Source: an uncultured Erythrobacter sp.
GTDB taxonomy: Bacteria; Pseudomonadota; Alphaproteobacteria; Sphingomonadales; Sphingomonadaceae
DNA: 64,000 nucleotides
Direction of reading: 5' to 3'
Assembly: GCA_947488325.1 (NCBI GenBank)
Contig: CANKYZ010000009.1
Location: 1 to 64,000, forward strand
Each line of letters begins with the position of its first letter. Position 1 is the first letter of the stretch. Position numbers and translations under genes: made by a program. This document shows, one piece after another, positions 33,965 through 44,781 of this stretch. A model generated the notes under the pieces. The model ran no database searches. It was not told the origin of the DNA and worked only from the letters and a program-made list of their open reading frames with translations.

Positions 33965-35386
33965 GTGCAAACCCCTAGAAACCTCTCATCGCGGACCACT
34001 CACGATTTGACCGACGACATTCCAGATTTTGACGACAAAGATGTCGACCGCTCGCGTGAACGTGCTGTTCCATCGGGCCGCATGTCGCGCATTAGCACGT
34101 TTGGGAGGCTTGTCGGCGGAGTCGCTGGCGGCATGGTCGCAGAAGGTGCACGCCGCCTGAGCAGCGGAGAGGCAGTTTCCCCACGCGGCCTGATCCTCAC
34201 CCCTGGAAATGTCCAACGGATGACAGACCGGCTTGCGCATCTGCGCGGTGCGGCGATGAAGATGGGGCAGATGATCAGCATGGATTCGGGCGATTTCCTG
34301 CCGCCCGAATTGGCGAATATCCTAGCCAGCCTGCGTGATCAGGCGAATTTCATGCCGACCAAGCAGCTTGATCAGGTCTTGCGCGCCGAATGGGGCAATG
34401 ATTGGCGAAAGCAATTCCGCTGGTTCAATCCCCGTCCCATCGCTGCTGCATCAATCGGGCAGGTCCACAAAGCATTGACCCGCGACGGCAAAGAACTGGC
34501 AATCAAGGTCCAATATCCTGGCGTCGCCAAGAGCATCGATAGCGATGTCGATAACGTCATGGCTTTGCTCAAAATCTCGGGCTTTGCCCCGCCCGAGCTG
34601 GAAATTGAAAAGCTGCTGGATGCGGCGAAGAAACAGCTCCACGAAGAAGCCGATTATCAACGCGAGGGCGAACAGATGGCACTGTATCGCGAACGTTTAA
34701 CGGAGGTAGAAGGCTTTGTGGTGCCCAGCCTGCACGAAGGTCTGACGCGCGGTTCCATTCTGGCGATGAGCTTTGAAGAAGGCGTCGGCATTGAAGAATT
34801 GGACAAGGAAACGCCAAAACGCCGCAACGAAGTGACCGAGCGGTTGATGCGTCTGGTCGCACGTGAATTGTTCGAATTTGGCGTGATGCAAACCGATCCA
34901 AACTTTGCCAATTTTCGCTTTCGCCAGCAAACGGGTGAGATCGTCCTGCTCGATTTCGGTGCCTGCCGCGCTGTCGATCCCGAAGTTTCCAATGGCTATC
35001 GTAAATTGTTGATCGCCGGGCTTAACGGAGATCGCAAAGACGTGATCGCAGCCACTATCGAAGCTGGCTTTATGCAGCCAATCGTTGCGGAGAAATATCC
35101 TGAACGGGTCAACCGTATGATCGACCTCGTCCTGAATGAAATGCGCGAGGATGCGCCGTTCGATTTTGGCGATCGCAGCTTTGTCCCGCTGTTGCGCGAA
35201 GAAGGCTATGCGATCGCACGGGATAGGGAGACATGGGTGCTCCCGCCGATCGAAACATTGTTCGTACAACGCAAAGTCAGCGGGACGGCTCTGCTGGGCG
35301 CAAACCTAAAAGCAAAGGTCAATATCCGCCGGATGACCGAGGAGGTGCTCGCCAGTACAGAGCCCCTCCCCGTCAAAACTTCCTAA
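33965..35386 (+). CDS. AarF/ABC1/UbiB-family kinase-like protein
   Basis: The 473-aa protein starts at a GTG. It contains the ABC1 signature 'RGAAMKMGQMISMDSGDFLP' (KxGQ motif), the Ala-rich loop 'AAASIGQVHKA', lysine in 'LAIKVQYPG', 'NFANFRF' and 'VLLDFGACRA' (DFG). Members support ubiquinone biosynthesis or act on related lipids through an atypical kinase fold. An internal ATG around 34083 would remove the disordered N-terminus, so the start is less certain. Confidence 0.88.
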   Translation: MQTPRNLSSRTTHDLTDDIPDFDDKDVDRSRERAVPSGRMSRISTFGRLVGGVAGGMVAEGARRLSSGEAVSPRGLILTPGNVQRMTDRLAHLRGAAMKMGQMISMDSGDFLPPELANILASLRDQANFMPTKQLDQVLRAEWGNDWRKQFRWFNPRPIAAASIGQVHKALTRDGKELAIKVQYPGVAKSIDSDVDNVMALLKISGFAPPELEIEKLLDAAKKQLHEEADYQREGEQMALYRERLTEVEGFVVPSLHEGLTRGSILAMSFEEGVGIEELDKETPKRRNEVTERLMRLVARELFEFGVMQTDPNFANFRFRQQTGEIVLLDFGACRAVDPEVSNGYRKLLIAGLNGDRKDVIAATIEAGFMQPIVAEKYPERVNRMIDLVLNEMREDAPFDFGDRSFVPLLREEGYAIARDRETWVLPPIETLFVQRKVSGTALLGANLKAKVNIRRMTEEVLASTEPLPVKTS

Positions 35387-35399
35387 CATCGCAGCCGGA

Positions 35400-37169
35400 T
35401 CACCGCTCCGTTTTAGCCAGCTCCGATGCGATCCAGCGGTCCACATGACCCTCCAGCACGGAAAGCGGGATTGAGCCGTTCTCCAACACCGTATCGTGGA
35501 ATGTGCGCAAGTCAAAATCAGCACCCAGCGCTTCCTCCGCACGGGCGCGAAGTTCGCGGATCTTCAGCTCACCGATTTTGTAAGCGAGTGCCTGTCCTGG
35601 CCACGTCATGTAGCGATTGACCTCGGCATCGATATTCGCAGGCGAAAGCGCTGTGTTGTCGAGCATATAATCGACCGCTTGCTGCTTGCTCCAACCTTTG
35701 GAATGGAGGCCGGTATCCACGACCAACCTAGTCGCGCGCCACATTTCATAAGAGAGTCGCCCCATCTGCTTTGCAGGCGTGTCATACAGGCCCATCTCAA
35801 TGCCCAGTCTTTCGGAATAAAGCCCCCACCCTTCGACAAAGGCTGTGAAGAACGTGCCATTGGCGCGTAGCGGGTGGATATCGAGTTCTTGCTGTAGAGA
35901 TATCTGGTGATGATGCCCCGGCACCGCTTCGTGTACGCCCAACGCTGGCAGTTCCCATAAAGGACGTTGATCCAGCTCAGTTGTGTTGATGCGGTAAATG
36001 CCAGCTGCGCCAGTTTCCAGCGAACCAGGCTCGTAATAGGCGGTCGTGTTACCCTGAGCATTAGGCGCGGGGATCGGAGAGACCGTGTATGGCTGGCGCG
36101 GCAAGCGGCCAAACAGCTGCGGCATGAAGCCGTCAATATGCTTTGCCAGTGCCGCGACATAGGCAACATATTCGTCCGCATCGGTCATGTAGTATTGCGG
36201 ATCGGTGCGCAGGTGCTCAATAAACGCCTCGCGGCTGTCAAAACCTGCCTCATTTGCGACTTCGGCCATTTCCGCACGGATGCGCGCGACTTCGGAAAGG
36301 CCCAGATTGTGCACTTCATCCGGTGTCATATCGGTGGTGGTAAAGCTGCGCACGCGGTGAGCGTAATAGTTATCACCACCGGTAGTGGCGAGAATGCCGG
36401 GTGTTCCAGTTCGGCAATTGGGGGCGTAGTCTTCCTCATAAAATGTGAGAAACTCTTGATAAGCTGGCAGTACTTGCCCTTCGATTGCAGTTTGTGCTTC
36501 AACCTTTAGGCGTTCCCAATCCTGTTCAGAAACCGAACCCGGTTTCTCGCCTGCAAACGGTGCCCAAAAAGGCGACTGAGTGAAATCGGCAACGAGCTGC
36601 TGCTCGATGCGGTTTTCAAAACCCTGCATTGGCTCGCACGGCTGCGTCATCTCTAGCCTTACTGCTTCCCTGCTGCGTTCAATTCCTTGCGCATTCACCG
36701 CCTGAAACGCGGTCAGCCGCGCAACATAGCTTTCAAAATCGGCGAGAGTGAAAAAAGGCGAACGATATGGAAGCGATGCAAATCCTGAGAACCAGCCGCC
36801 GCGATTGGTGAACAAAATGTAGCGCGTCTGCGCATGCTCACTCGCCGCAATCATATCTTCGAAACTGCTCTGCATGATCGCGTAATCAACTTGCAAATTG
36901 ACTGGCAGCATACCCGCATCAATCGCATTCAACCGGGCCAAAAAGCCACCAGTTGCTGCAATTTGGCTCTCATATTCTGCTAAAGACAGATCACCCAATT
37001 GCCCGTCACCCCGGCGATCACCAATGCTGGTGGCCAAAGTTGGCGAATCGTCGAGCGTGGCCTCCCACACCTCTTCGCGCAATTCCTCAAAGTCTTCGAC
37101 AGGTCCAGCCACTAAAGCCGCGAGTGGTAGGACCGCCAAAACAAAACCCGAAACAATGTTACGAAACAT
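35400..37169 (-). CDS. DUF885 family exported peptidase-like protein
   Basis: From ATG 37169, preceded by AGAGGT, the 589-aa product has a signal peptide ([22 protein letters not shown]). The DUF885 hallmark '[23 protein letters not shown]' resembles an HExxxH zinc site, and the C-terminal part contains '[13 protein letters not shown]' with the likely third ligand and '[15 protein letters not shown]'. Members are thought to be periplasmic metallopeptidases or carboxypeptidase-like enzymes. The substrate is not known. It converges with the kinase gene at 35386. Confidence 0.85.
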   Translation of the reverse strand: MFRNIVSGFVLAVLPLAALVAGPVEDFEELREEVWEATLDDSPTLATSIGDRRGDGQLGDLSLAEYESQIAATGGFLARLNAIDAGMLPVNLQVDYAIMQSSFEDMIAASEHAQTRYILFTNRGGWFSGFASLPYRSPFFTLADFESYVARLTAFQAVNAQGIERSREAVRLEMTQPCEPMQGFENRIEQQLVADFTQSPFWAPFAGEKPGSVSEQDWERLKVEAQTAIEGQVLPAYQEFLTFYEEDYAPNCRTGTPGILATTGGDNYYAHRVRSFTTTDMTPDEVHNLGLSEVARIRAEMAEVANEAGFDSREAFIEHLRTDPQYYMTDADEYVAYVAALAKHIDGFMPQLFGRLPRQPYTVSPIPAPNAQGNTTAYYEPGSLETGAAGIYRINTTELDQRPLWELPALGVHEAVPGHHHQISLQQELDIHPLRANGTFFTAFVEGWGLYSERLGIEMGLYDTPAKQMGRLSYEMWRATRLVVDTGLHSKGWSKQQAVDYMLDNTALSPANIDAEVNRYMTWPGQALAYKIGELKIRELRARAEEALGADFDLRTFHDTVLENGSIPLSVLEGHVDRWIASELAKTER

Positions 37170-37234
37170 AATTTTACCTCTTTTCAGGATGCTAACCCTT
37201 GCAACTTTGGACAAGGCGTCAGAAAGTCGCCGCG

Positions 37235-37735
37235 ATGTCCGAAGCTATTGAACCAAAACCGGCAATTCTGTTGGTTTGCCTTGGCAATATTTGCCGTTCG
37301 CCGATGGCGGAAGGTGCTTTGCGTGATGCTGCGAATATAGCGGGTCTCAACATTACAGTCGATTCCGCGGGCACTGCCGGATATCATATTGGTGAATCCC
37401 CTGATCCACGAGCGATCGCAACCGCGCTTCGGCATGGCGTCGACATCAGCGGCGCATCGGGCCGAAAATTGTCGGAAGAGGATTTTTACAACTTCACCCA
37501 TATTTTTGCCTTCGATAAAGCGAATTTGGCCGGGATCAAAGCGCGTCAGCCGCGACACGGCATGGCACGCGTAGCGCTTTTGCTGGACGTGTTGGATGAT
37601 AGCAAGGGTAAGCCGGTGCCCGATCCTTATTACGGTGACGACAGTGATTTCGAAGATTGCTGGATTATGGTCAAAGAAGCCATTGATGCCTTGGTGGCCA
37701 ATCTTAGCCAAGAGAGTGACAAACCAGCGACCTAA
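37235..37735 (+). CDS. Low-molecular-weight protein-tyrosine phosphatase
   Basis: From ATG 37235 (MSEAIEPKPAILLVCLGNICRSP) the protein is 166 aa. The P-loop CX5R motif is C15-LGNIC-R21-S at the N-terminus, and the general acid lies in 'VPDPYYGDDSDF'. Such enzymes dephosphorylate tyrosine-phosphorylated proteins. It is divergent from the DUF885 gene and convergent with recG. Confidence 0.93.
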   Translation: MSEAIEPKPAILLVCLGNICRSPMAEGALRDAANIAGLNITVDSAGTAGYHIGESPDPRAIATALRHGVDISGASGRKLSEEDFYNFTHIFAFDKANLAGIKARQPRHGMARVALLLDVLDDSKGKPVPDPYYGDDSDFEDCWIMVKEAIDALVANLSQESDKPAT

Positions 37736-37752
37736 GCGCGGGATTCTATCCT

Positions 37753-39828
37753 CTATCCCCCGCGCAGCAATTGCACACCCCAATCACGTTCAAACAGATA
37801 TAGCAAAACGCGCGCTGCCTCCCCGCGCGGAGAAGTCAGCCCACCATCCCGTTCAATCAGCAGGCGTGCATCGGCATGTGCAACAGGAAGCAGCGACTGC
37901 ACCTGATCTAGGTTTGCAATGCGAAACGCCGCTTCGCCCGACTGCCGCGTGCCGAGCAATTCGCCGCCTCCGCGCAATTCCAAATCCTCTTCCGCAATTC
38001 GGAAGCCGTCCTGTGTTTCTCGCATCAGGCTAAGCCGCCTTTTGCCAGTTTCTGACAGTTCTGCGCCGCGCAGCAAAAGGCAGACCGATTTCTCGCTCCC
38101 CCGGCCCACGCGGCCGCGCAATTGGTGCAGTTGTGCGAGACCGAAGCGTTCGGCTTGTTCGATCACCATCAAAGTCGCCGCTGGGACATCGACTCCCACT
38201 TCGATCACTGTAGTGGCTATCAGCAGCCTTGCCTTACCGCTGGCAAAACGTTCCATATTTGCATCTTTAACATCCGGCTTTAGCTGGCCGTGTACCATCA
38301 CAACTTCATCACCGAATCGCTCTTTGAGCACCGCGTAACGCGCCTCTGCTGCGGCGATGTCATCGGTTTGCCATGAACCATTGGCCTCGCGCACCATTGG
38401 GCATACCCAATAGGCCTGTTGCCCTCCTGCCAGATGGCGCTCTACCCCAGCGACTACATCCTCCATCCGCTCCTGCACGACAACGCGGGTATCGATGGCT
38501 TGGCGGCCGGGTGGAAGTTCATCTAGGCGGCTCACATCCATCTCGCCATATTGCGCGAGCGTAAGGCTGCGCGGAATAGGCGTGGCTGTCATGGCCAGCG
38601 TGTGCGGAGCGCGTTTCCCCTTCCCTGCTAGGGCCAGTCGCTGAGCGACGCCAAAACGATGCTGCTCATCAACAACAATCAACCCGAGGTCTTTGTATAA
38701 AACGCTGTCCTGAAAAATCGCATGGGTGCCAATCAGAATATCTATTGATCCGTCGAGCAGCCCCATCAATATCCCTTCGCGTTCTTTCCCCTTGGCCCGC
38801 CCGGTGAGCATTGCGACTTCCACACCGGTGGGTGCCGCCATGGTCCGCAATGTTTCAAAGTGCTGACGCGCAAGGATTTCGGTCGGCGCAAGGAGTGCAG
38901 CTTGCTTGCCCGCCTCATTCGCGATCAGCATAGCTTCGAGCGCGACCACGGTTTTACCCGCACCCACATCACCCTGAAGCAGGCGAAGCATAGGGGATTC
39001 CTGCTGAAGGTCGCCTTCGATTTCTTGAACCGAGCGCTTTTGCGCGCCTGTCATCTCAAACGGCAATTTCAGTCGGTCACGGAAACGACGGTCGCCCACG
39101 AGTGCCTGACCTTTGCGCCGGCGCCCTTCTGCCTTGACCATCAACAGAGCGAGGCTGTTCGCCAGCAGCTCATCATAGGCCAGCCGGTCGCGCGCTTTGG
39201 CGTGGGTGTCTTTGTGAGCAAGGTGCAAAGCATCGCGCCATGTTGGCCAACCTATTTGGCTGAACTGGCTTGGTTCGATCCATTCTGGCAATTCTGGCAG
39301 CCGCTTGACTGCTTGTGCGATCAGTGAACCGATACGCGGCTGGGTTAATCCCTCTGACAGAGGGTAGACCGGCTCATTCAACCGTACGAGATTGGCTGCG
39401 GACTCCATCTCCACGTGGTCGGGGTGGACGATCTGGAGCATATCACCATACCGGTCGAGTCGCCCGGCAACCCAACGTTTCTCACCGACGGGGAGCTGTT
39501 TTTTCGCTGTGTAAGACGCGCGGCCAAAATAGGTCAGCGCGCAGATATTGCCCACTTCATCTTGCGCCATCACCCGGTACGGCCCCCGTCCGGGATTGTA
39601 GGGAGCACGGTGTTCGGTAGCGGTCAGCGCGACGATCACCTGTTCGCCCTCCGCCCCTTCATCCAGATTCGCAATGGAGCGGCGCGTCACGAACCGTTCT
39701 GGAAGATGATAGGCGACATCCTTTACCCGCGTCAGTCCAAGCTTCTCCAGCGGCTTCGCCAGTTTTGGCCCGACGCCGTCCAGCGTCTGGCTTTCAGCAA
39801 AGATCGAATTGAGCACTTCGGGACGCAT
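37753..39828 (-). CDS. recG: ATP-dependent DNA helicase RecG
   Basis: The 691-aa helicase has a wedge/OB domain at the N-terminus ('LDGVGPKLAKPLEKLGLTRVKDVAYHLP'), Walker A 'QGDVGAGKTVVALEAM', DExH box 'GLIVVDEQHRFGVAQR', 'MTATPIPRSLTL' (motif III) and motif VI 'QLRGRVGRG'. It remodels stalled replication forks and Holliday junctions. It is divergent from sdhE. Confidence 0.97.
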   Translation of the reverse strand: MRPEVLNSIFAESQTLDGVGPKLAKPLEKLGLTRVKDVAYHLPERFVTRRSIANLDEGAEGEQVIVALTATEHRAPYNPGRGPYRVMAQDEVGNICALTYFGRASYTAKKQLPVGEKRWVAGRLDRYGDMLQIVHPDHVEMESAANLVRLNEPVYPLSEGLTQPRIGSLIAQAVKRLPELPEWIEPSQFSQIGWPTWRDALHLAHKDTHAKARDRLAYDELLANSLALLMVKAEGRRRKGQALVGDRRFRDRLKLPFEMTGAQKRSVQEIEGDLQQESPMLRLLQGDVGAGKTVVALEAMLIANEAGKQAALLAPTEILARQHFETLRTMAAPTGVEVAMLTGRAKGKEREGILMGLLDGSIDILIGTHAIFQDSVLYKDLGLIVVDEQHRFGVAQRLALAGKGKRAPHTLAMTATPIPRSLTLAQYGEMDVSRLDELPPGRQAIDTRVVVQERMEDVVAGVERHLAGGQQAYWVCPMVREANGSWQTDDIAAAEARYAVLKERFGDEVVMVHGQLKPDVKDANMERFASGKARLLIATTVIEVGVDVPAATLMVIEQAERFGLAQLHQLRGRVGRGSEKSVCLLLRGAELSETGKRRLSLMRETQDGFRIAEEDLELRGGGELLGTRQSGEAAFRIANLDQVQSLLPVAHADARLLIERDGGLTSPRGEAARVLLYLFERDWGVQLLRGG

Positions 39829-39883
39829 CGTAACAACCTATAGCCTGTTGCGCCCATTCTGCGAGTGCCTTACCTCACCTGAC

Positions 39884-40177
39884 ATGACCGATATGTCCAC
39901 ATTAGAGCCCAAATCTCTGCAAGATCGCCTCGCCCGCGCAAAATTCCGTGCATGGCACCGTGGCACACGGGAGGCGGATTATATGATCGGCGGTTTCTTT
40001 GATCGCTATCATGCCGAATGGGGCGAAGCGGAGATGGATTGGTTCGAAGATTTACTGGCTGAAGACGATGTCGATGTCATGGCCTGGGGCTTGCAATCGC
40101 AGGACGTTCCAGGGAAATTTCAGGGCGCATTGATCGAAAAGATGCAGAAGCTCGACTACGTCGATATCCCCAGCTAG
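39884..40177 (+). CDS. sdhE: FAD assembly factor SdhE (succinate dehydrogenase assembly factor 2)
   Basis: From ATG 39884 the product is 97 aa. 'RAWHRGTREADYMIGGFFDRY' contains the RGxxE signature that promotes covalent FAD attachment to SdhA, and 'WFEDLLAEDDVDVMAWGL' is the usual following helix region. ATG 39893 is an alternative start. It precedes mfd by 66 bp on the same strand, a pairing seen in many alphaproteobacteria. Confidence 0.93.
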   Translation: MTDMSTLEPKSLQDRLARAKFRAWHRGTREADYMIGGFFDRYHAEWGEAEMDWFEDLLAEDDVDVMAWGLQSQDVPGKFQGALIEKMQKLDYVDIPS

Positions 40178-40243
40178 AGCCGCGCTTCTTTTCCTATGTG
40201 CGCGGGACGACCCACGCGCCATCAGCTTTTGATCTGAGCGCCT

Positions 40244-43200
40244 ATGCCTGACCTCAATCGTATTTTGAATGCGGAAGTATCGCTGACCCTGTCATCGCTG
40301 CCACGCGGCGCGCAACCGCTCGTGATGAGCGACCTTGCGAGGGCAGCGAAACAGCGGGCGGTGTTTATCGCGCCTGATGATTCCGCGATGCGCAGCGTGG
40401 CAGAGGCTGCACGCTTCTTTGCTCCAGAAATTGAAGTTTTGGAATTCCCCGCATGGGATTGCCTGCCCTATGACCGGGCGAGCCCTGCGCTAACTGTCAG
40501 CGCAGCGCGCTTATCGGCGCTTTTCCGGATGCAGCGACCCGCAACGGGATCGCAATTGCTGGTCACCACGGTTAACGCCGCACTTCAACGCGTGCTTACG
40601 CCGTTCCGCATTCGCGAAAGCGTGCGCGAATTTAGGCCCGGCATGACTATCGGGCATGACAGTCTGGCGGTCTTACTAACGCGGCAGGGATATTCTCGCA
40701 CCGACACAGTCATCGACCACGGTGAATTCGCAGTGCGCGGATCGATTGTCGACATCTTCCCTTCGTCTCTCGATGAGGGATTACGGCTCGATTTCTTTGG
40801 CGATGAGCTGGAAAGCCTGCGTCTTTTCGACACTTCAACACAGCGTTCAACCGGGCGTCTCAATTCGCATTTGCTGCTTCCGGCATCAGAGGCATTGCTC
40901 GACGAAGACAGCATCAAACGTTTCCGTTCGCGCTATCGTGAGTTGTTTGGTGCCACCGCGACGCAGGACCCGCTTTATGAAGCCGTGAGCGATGGCCGCC
41001 GTCTGGCAGGGATGGAGCATTGGCTGCCGCTGTTTGAGGATAGACTGGCGACCTTATTCGATCACCTTGGCGAAGATGACGTGGTGGTGATCGATCAATC
41101 CGCATTAGGCGCTGCCGAAGAACGCCTGTCAGACATTGCCGATTACCATGAACAACGGGGCCGGGTCAGCAGCGACAAAACCGGCAGTTACCGCCCGCTT
41201 GCCAAAGACGCGCTGTATGCAAGTGACAGCGAGTTCAGCGAAGCTGTCGCCAATGCTCCTGCCCACCGCGCCAGCCTCTTTGCTGCGCCGATGAGCGAGA
41301 CCAACATCGATTTCGGTTTCAGAGCTGCCCGCGATTTTACACCGGAACGCGCACGCAGTGACAATGTCTATGAAGCCGCTGCCAAGCATTTGGTCGCTGT
41401 CGCGAAATCGGGCCGTAAGCCGCTTCTGGCCGCATACTCCACCGGCAGCCGCTCACGCATCGCTTCGATCCTGGAAGAAGCAGGCGCACCCGCGATCCTT
41501 GCCGATAGCTGGCAAGAAGCACTAGGCCTGTCCGCAAAGGGAAAAACCGCAGCAATGGTACTCCCGCTCGAAGCGGGCTTTGCCAATGACGATCTGGAAA
41601 TCCTCACAGAGCAAGATGTGCTGGGTGATAGGCTTGTCCGGCGTAAGAAAAAGCGCAAGGATTCCGACGCTTTCCTCGCGGAGCTTCAGGCTTTGGCGCG
41701 GGGCGACTTGGTCGTCCATGTCGAACACGGCATCGGCAAATATCTCGGCCTAGACCCGGTCCCCGTCGGCAAAAGTCAGCATGATTGCGTTTCGCTGGAA
41801 TATCGCGGCGGCGACAAGCTGTTCATCCCAGTCGAAAATATCGATGTCCTCTCGCGCTTTGGCTCTTCAGAAGAAAGCGTCCAACTTGACCGGCTAGGCG
41901 GCGAAGCATGGCAGAAACGCCGTTCTCGCCTGAAAGAACGGATCACCGCCATCGCTGGCGAGTTGATGAAAGTTGCTGCCGAACGCGCGTTGAAGAAAGC
42001 TCCGGTTTTCCAAGCAGAAGAAGCAAGCTTCAACCAATTTGTCGACCGCTTCCCCTGGGAAGAAACCGACGATCAGGACGCCGCCATTGGCGATGTTCTG
42101 CGCGATCTGGAAAGCGGCAGACCAATGGACAGGCTGGTCTGCGGTGATGTTGGCTTTGGCAAAACAGAAATCGCTTTGCGCGCTGCATTCGTTGCCGCGA
42201 TGAGCGGCCAGCAAGTCGCCATCGTCGCCCCCACCACTCTGCTTGCCCGTCAACACTACCAGAATTTCACCGAACGCTTCGCGGGTTTCCCGCTCAAAGT
42301 CGGACGTCTGTCGCGGCTTGTATCGGCCAAGGAGGCTGCCGAAACACGCGATGGTTTGGCCGACGGCACGATGGATCTAGTGATCGGGACCCATGCGATC
42401 CTAGCCAAATCGACCAAGTTCAAAAACCTTGGGCTTGTAATCGTTGACGAGGAACAGCGCTTTGGAGTGACGCATAAAGAAAAGCTCAAACAGCTGCGTT
42501 CCGATGTGCACATGCTGACGCTGACCGCCACACCCATCCCGCGCACACTGCAAATGGCGATGACAGGACTGCGTGAACTTTCGACTATTCAGACCCCGCC
42601 GGTCGATCGGCTAGCCGTGCGGACCTATGTAATGGAATGGGATGATATGGTGATGCGCGAGGCTTTGCTGCGCGAACACCACCGGGGCGGTCAGAGCTTT
42701 ATCGTCGTCCCGCGTATTTCGGACATGGCCGAAGTCGAGGAATGGTTACGCGGAAATGTGCCGGAGGTAAAACCGATCTCAGCGCATGGCCAAATGGGCG
42801 CAGGCGAGATCGAAGAACGTATGAGCGCGTTTTACGAAGGCAAATACGAAGTCCTTTTGTCGACCACCATCGTCGAAAGCGGGCTCGATCTACCTAGCGC
42901 CAATACGATCATTATCCACCGTGCAGATCGGTTTGGTCTCGCTCAGCTCTATCAGCTTCGCGGACGCGTGGGCCGTGCGAAACTGCGCGCCTATGCCTAT
43001 CTGACGTACGAAAAAGACGTCCAACTTTCCGAAATTGCCGAAAAACGCCTCAAAGTGCTCAGCGATCTCGACAGTTTGGGCGCTGGCTTTCAGCTGGCGA
43101 GTCACGATCTCGATATTCGCGGTGCGGGCAATCTGCTTGGTGATGAGCAATCGGGCCATATCCGCGAGGTTGGCTTTGAACTTTACCAGTCGATGCTGGA

Positions 43201-43735
43201 AGATGCGATTCTGGCCGCGAAGGCGGGCGAAATGGGTCTGGAGAAATCGCAGGACGCCTTCTCACCGCAGATCACCGTCGATGCGCCAATCATGATCCCG
43301 GAAGAATATGTGCCCGACCTGGCGGTGCGTATGGCGCTGTATCGCCGATTAAACCAGACGCATGATAAGGCCGAGATTGAAAGTCTTGCGGCAGAAATGA
43401 TCGACCGTTTCGGCGACTTGCCTGAACCGACAAAGAACCTCGTTCGGCTGATTGAGATCAAGCATCAGGCAATCACCGCCAATATCTCCAAGATTGATGT
43501 CGGTGCGCGCGGGACGTTGGTGACGTTCCACAAGGATAACTTCGCTGACGGGCCGAGCCTGATCGCTTATGTTGATCGCCTGAATGATGGGGCGCAAGGC
43601 ACGGCCAAACTGCGCCCTGATATGAAACTAGTTATCAACCGCGCATGGGGCGATCCGAGAAGCCGTTTGAACGGCCTGTTCCAGCTCACCAAAGGTCTGT
43701 CGAATATTGCGAAGAAGGCCAATAAGGCAAAGTAA
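40244..43735 (+). CDS. mfd: Transcription-repair coupling factor
   Basis: The 1163-aa protein has a UvrB-like N-terminal module (about 1-300), an RNA-polymerase interaction domain around 'LVVHVEHGIGKYLGLDPVPV', Walker A 'CGDVGFGKTEIALRAAF', 'LVIVDEEQRFGVTHK', 'LTLTATPIPRTLQMAM' and 'QLYQLRGRVGRAKLRAYAYL', then a C-terminal TRCF domain. It removes stalled RNA polymerase from DNA lesions and recruits UvrA. It converges with the EAL gene. Confidence 0.98.
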   Translation: MPDLNRILNAEVSLTLSSLPRGAQPLVMSDLARAAKQRAVFIAPDDSAMRSVAEAARFFAPEIEVLEFPAWDCLPYDRASPALTVSAARLSALFRMQRPATGSQLLVTTVNAALQRVLTPFRIRESVREFRPGMTIGHDSLAVLLTRQGYSRTDTVIDHGEFAVRGSIVDIFPSSLDEGLRLDFFGDELESLRLFDTSTQRSTGRLNSHLLLPASEALLDEDSIKRFRSRYRELFGATATQDPLYEAVSDGRRLAGMEHWLPLFEDRLATLFDHLGEDDVVVIDQSALGAAEERLSDIADYHEQRGRVSSDKTGSYRPLAKDALYASDSEFSEAVANAPAHRASLFAAPMSETNIDFGFRAARDFTPERARSDNVYEAAAKHLVAVAKSGRKPLLAAYSTGSRSRIASILEEAGAPAILADSWQEALGLSAKGKTAAMVLPLEAGFANDDLEILTEQDVLGDRLVRRKKKRKDSDAFLAELQALARGDLVVHVEHGIGKYLGLDPVPVGKSQHDCVSLEYRGGDKLFIPVENIDVLSRFGSSEESVQLDRLGGEAWQKRRSRLKERITAIAGELMKVAAERALKKAPVFQAEEASFNQFVDRFPWEETDDQDAAIGDVLRDLESGRPMDRLVCGDVGFGKTEIALRAAFVAAMSGQQVAIVAPTTLLARQHYQNFTERFAGFPLKVGRLSRLVSAKEAAETRDGLADGTMDLVIGTHAILAKSTKFKNLGLVIVDEEQRFGVTHKEKLKQLRSDVHMLTLTATPIPRTLQMAMTGLRELSTIQTPPVDRLAVRTYVMEWDDMVMREALLREHHRGGQSFIVVPRISDMAEVEEWLRGNVPEVKPISAHGQMGAGEIEERMSAFYEGKYEVLLSTTIVESGLDLPSANTIIIHRADRFGLAQLYQLRGRVGRAKLRAYAYLTYEKDVQLSEIAEKRLKVLSDLDSLGAGFQLASHDLDIRGAGNLLGDEQSGHIREVGFELYQSMLEDAILAAKAGEMGLEKSQDAFSPQITVDAPIMIPEEYVPDLAVRMALYRRLNQTHDKAEIESLAAEMIDRFGDLPEPTKNLVRLIEIKHQAITANISKIDVGARGTLVTFHKDNFADGPSLIAYVDRLNDGAQGTAKLRPDMKLVINRAWGDPRSRLNGLFQLTKGLSNIAKKANKAK

Positions 43736-43755
43736 TCAGGCCGTGGCCAAATGCC

Positions 43756-44610
43756 CTAACCGTGACCGCGTCCTCGTGCGGTCCGCGCCAAAGCCAATAC
43801 ATCTTGGCTCTTCATTGGCTGCGCGCGCAAAAAACCCTGCCAGTAATCACAACCTTCGCTGATAATCGCTGCGCGCTGCACGTCGCTTTCAATACCCTCG
43901 GCATAAATGTCGAGTTCAAGCGCCTTTGCCAAAGCCATAATTGCACGCAGCACTGCAAGCGCTTTCGCATCACCGGGAACGCCATCGACCATAATCTTGT
44001 CGAGCTTTATCGCATCCAGTGGCAATTCGCGCAGATACCGGAAATTGCAGAATCCAGCACCGAAATCGTCCAATGCGGTGCGGAATCCCAGTCCCCTTAG
44101 TGCGCCCAAAGCGGCTGCAGCCTGTTCAAGATTGCGCAACAATAGATCTTCGGTAATCTCTAGCATCAACCGTGCAGGCGCGATCTGGCTTTTGCTGATC
44201 AGTTCAGCAAAATCTGCGGCGAAGCGAGGGTCGCCGAGTTCCTCTGGCGTGATATTCAATGACAAAGTCAGCTCTTCGGGCCAGCTTCCAGCATCTTCCA
44301 ATGCACGTGCAACAACATGACGCGACAATGGAGCGACCAATGCCGCACGTTCTGCAATCGCAAACAGATCCCGCGCGCCAATTTCTCCCAAAGATGGATG
44401 CTGCCAGCGCGCCAGCGCCTCTGCCCCCACAACCGCGCCAGTGCGGCAGGAAAATTGTGGCTGAAACAGAACTTCAATCTCTCGCCGATCCAACGCGCGC
44501 AGCAAATCTGTATCGAGCGCGGTCGATTTGACGCCGGGGAAATTCCCTCGGACCGGGCCGCGCAAGGAACCCGGCAAGGTTCCCGAGGCAGATGATCGTG
44601 CGTTTTTCAT
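43756..44610 (-). CDS. EAL-domain c-di-GMP phosphodiesterase
   Basis: From ATG 44610 (MKNARSSASGTLPG) the product is 284 aa, nearly all EAL domain. Catalytic residues are retained: 'GAEALARW' (EAL), N in 'LSLNITPEE', E in 'LMLEITED', 'ALDDFGAGF', K in 'AIKLDKIM' and E in 'IYAEGIES', then 'GCDYWQGFL'. It should hydrolyse c-di-GMP. There is no GGDEF, PAS or membrane segment, only a short disordered N-terminus. The longer track start lacks support. Confidence 0.92.
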   Translation of the reverse strand: MKNARSSASGTLPGSLRGPVRGNFPGVKSTALDTDLLRALDRREIEVLFQPQFSCRTGAVVGAEALARWQHPSLGEIGARDLFAIAERAALVAPLSRHVVARALEDAGSWPEELTLSLNITPEELGDPRFAADFAELISKSQIAPARLMLEITEDLLLRNLEQAAAALGALRGLGFRTALDDFGAGFCNFRYLRELPLDAIKLDKIMVDGVPGDAKALAVLRAIMALAKALELDIYAEGIESDVQRAAIISEGCDYWQGFLRAQPMKSQDVLALARTARGRGHG

Positions 44611-44781
44611 GCTAATCGCTCTAAACTCACTTCGCGCACTTTGCGCTCTCCAATTGCAATCCGCCCAAATTTGGAACATCAGGTCACTTGATTAGCGCCA
44701 TGGGGGGCGCGCCGCTAGCTGAACCAAAGAACATGAACGGATTGGCGCAGCGGCGATCAGGTAGACTGGCGGAGATTTTGA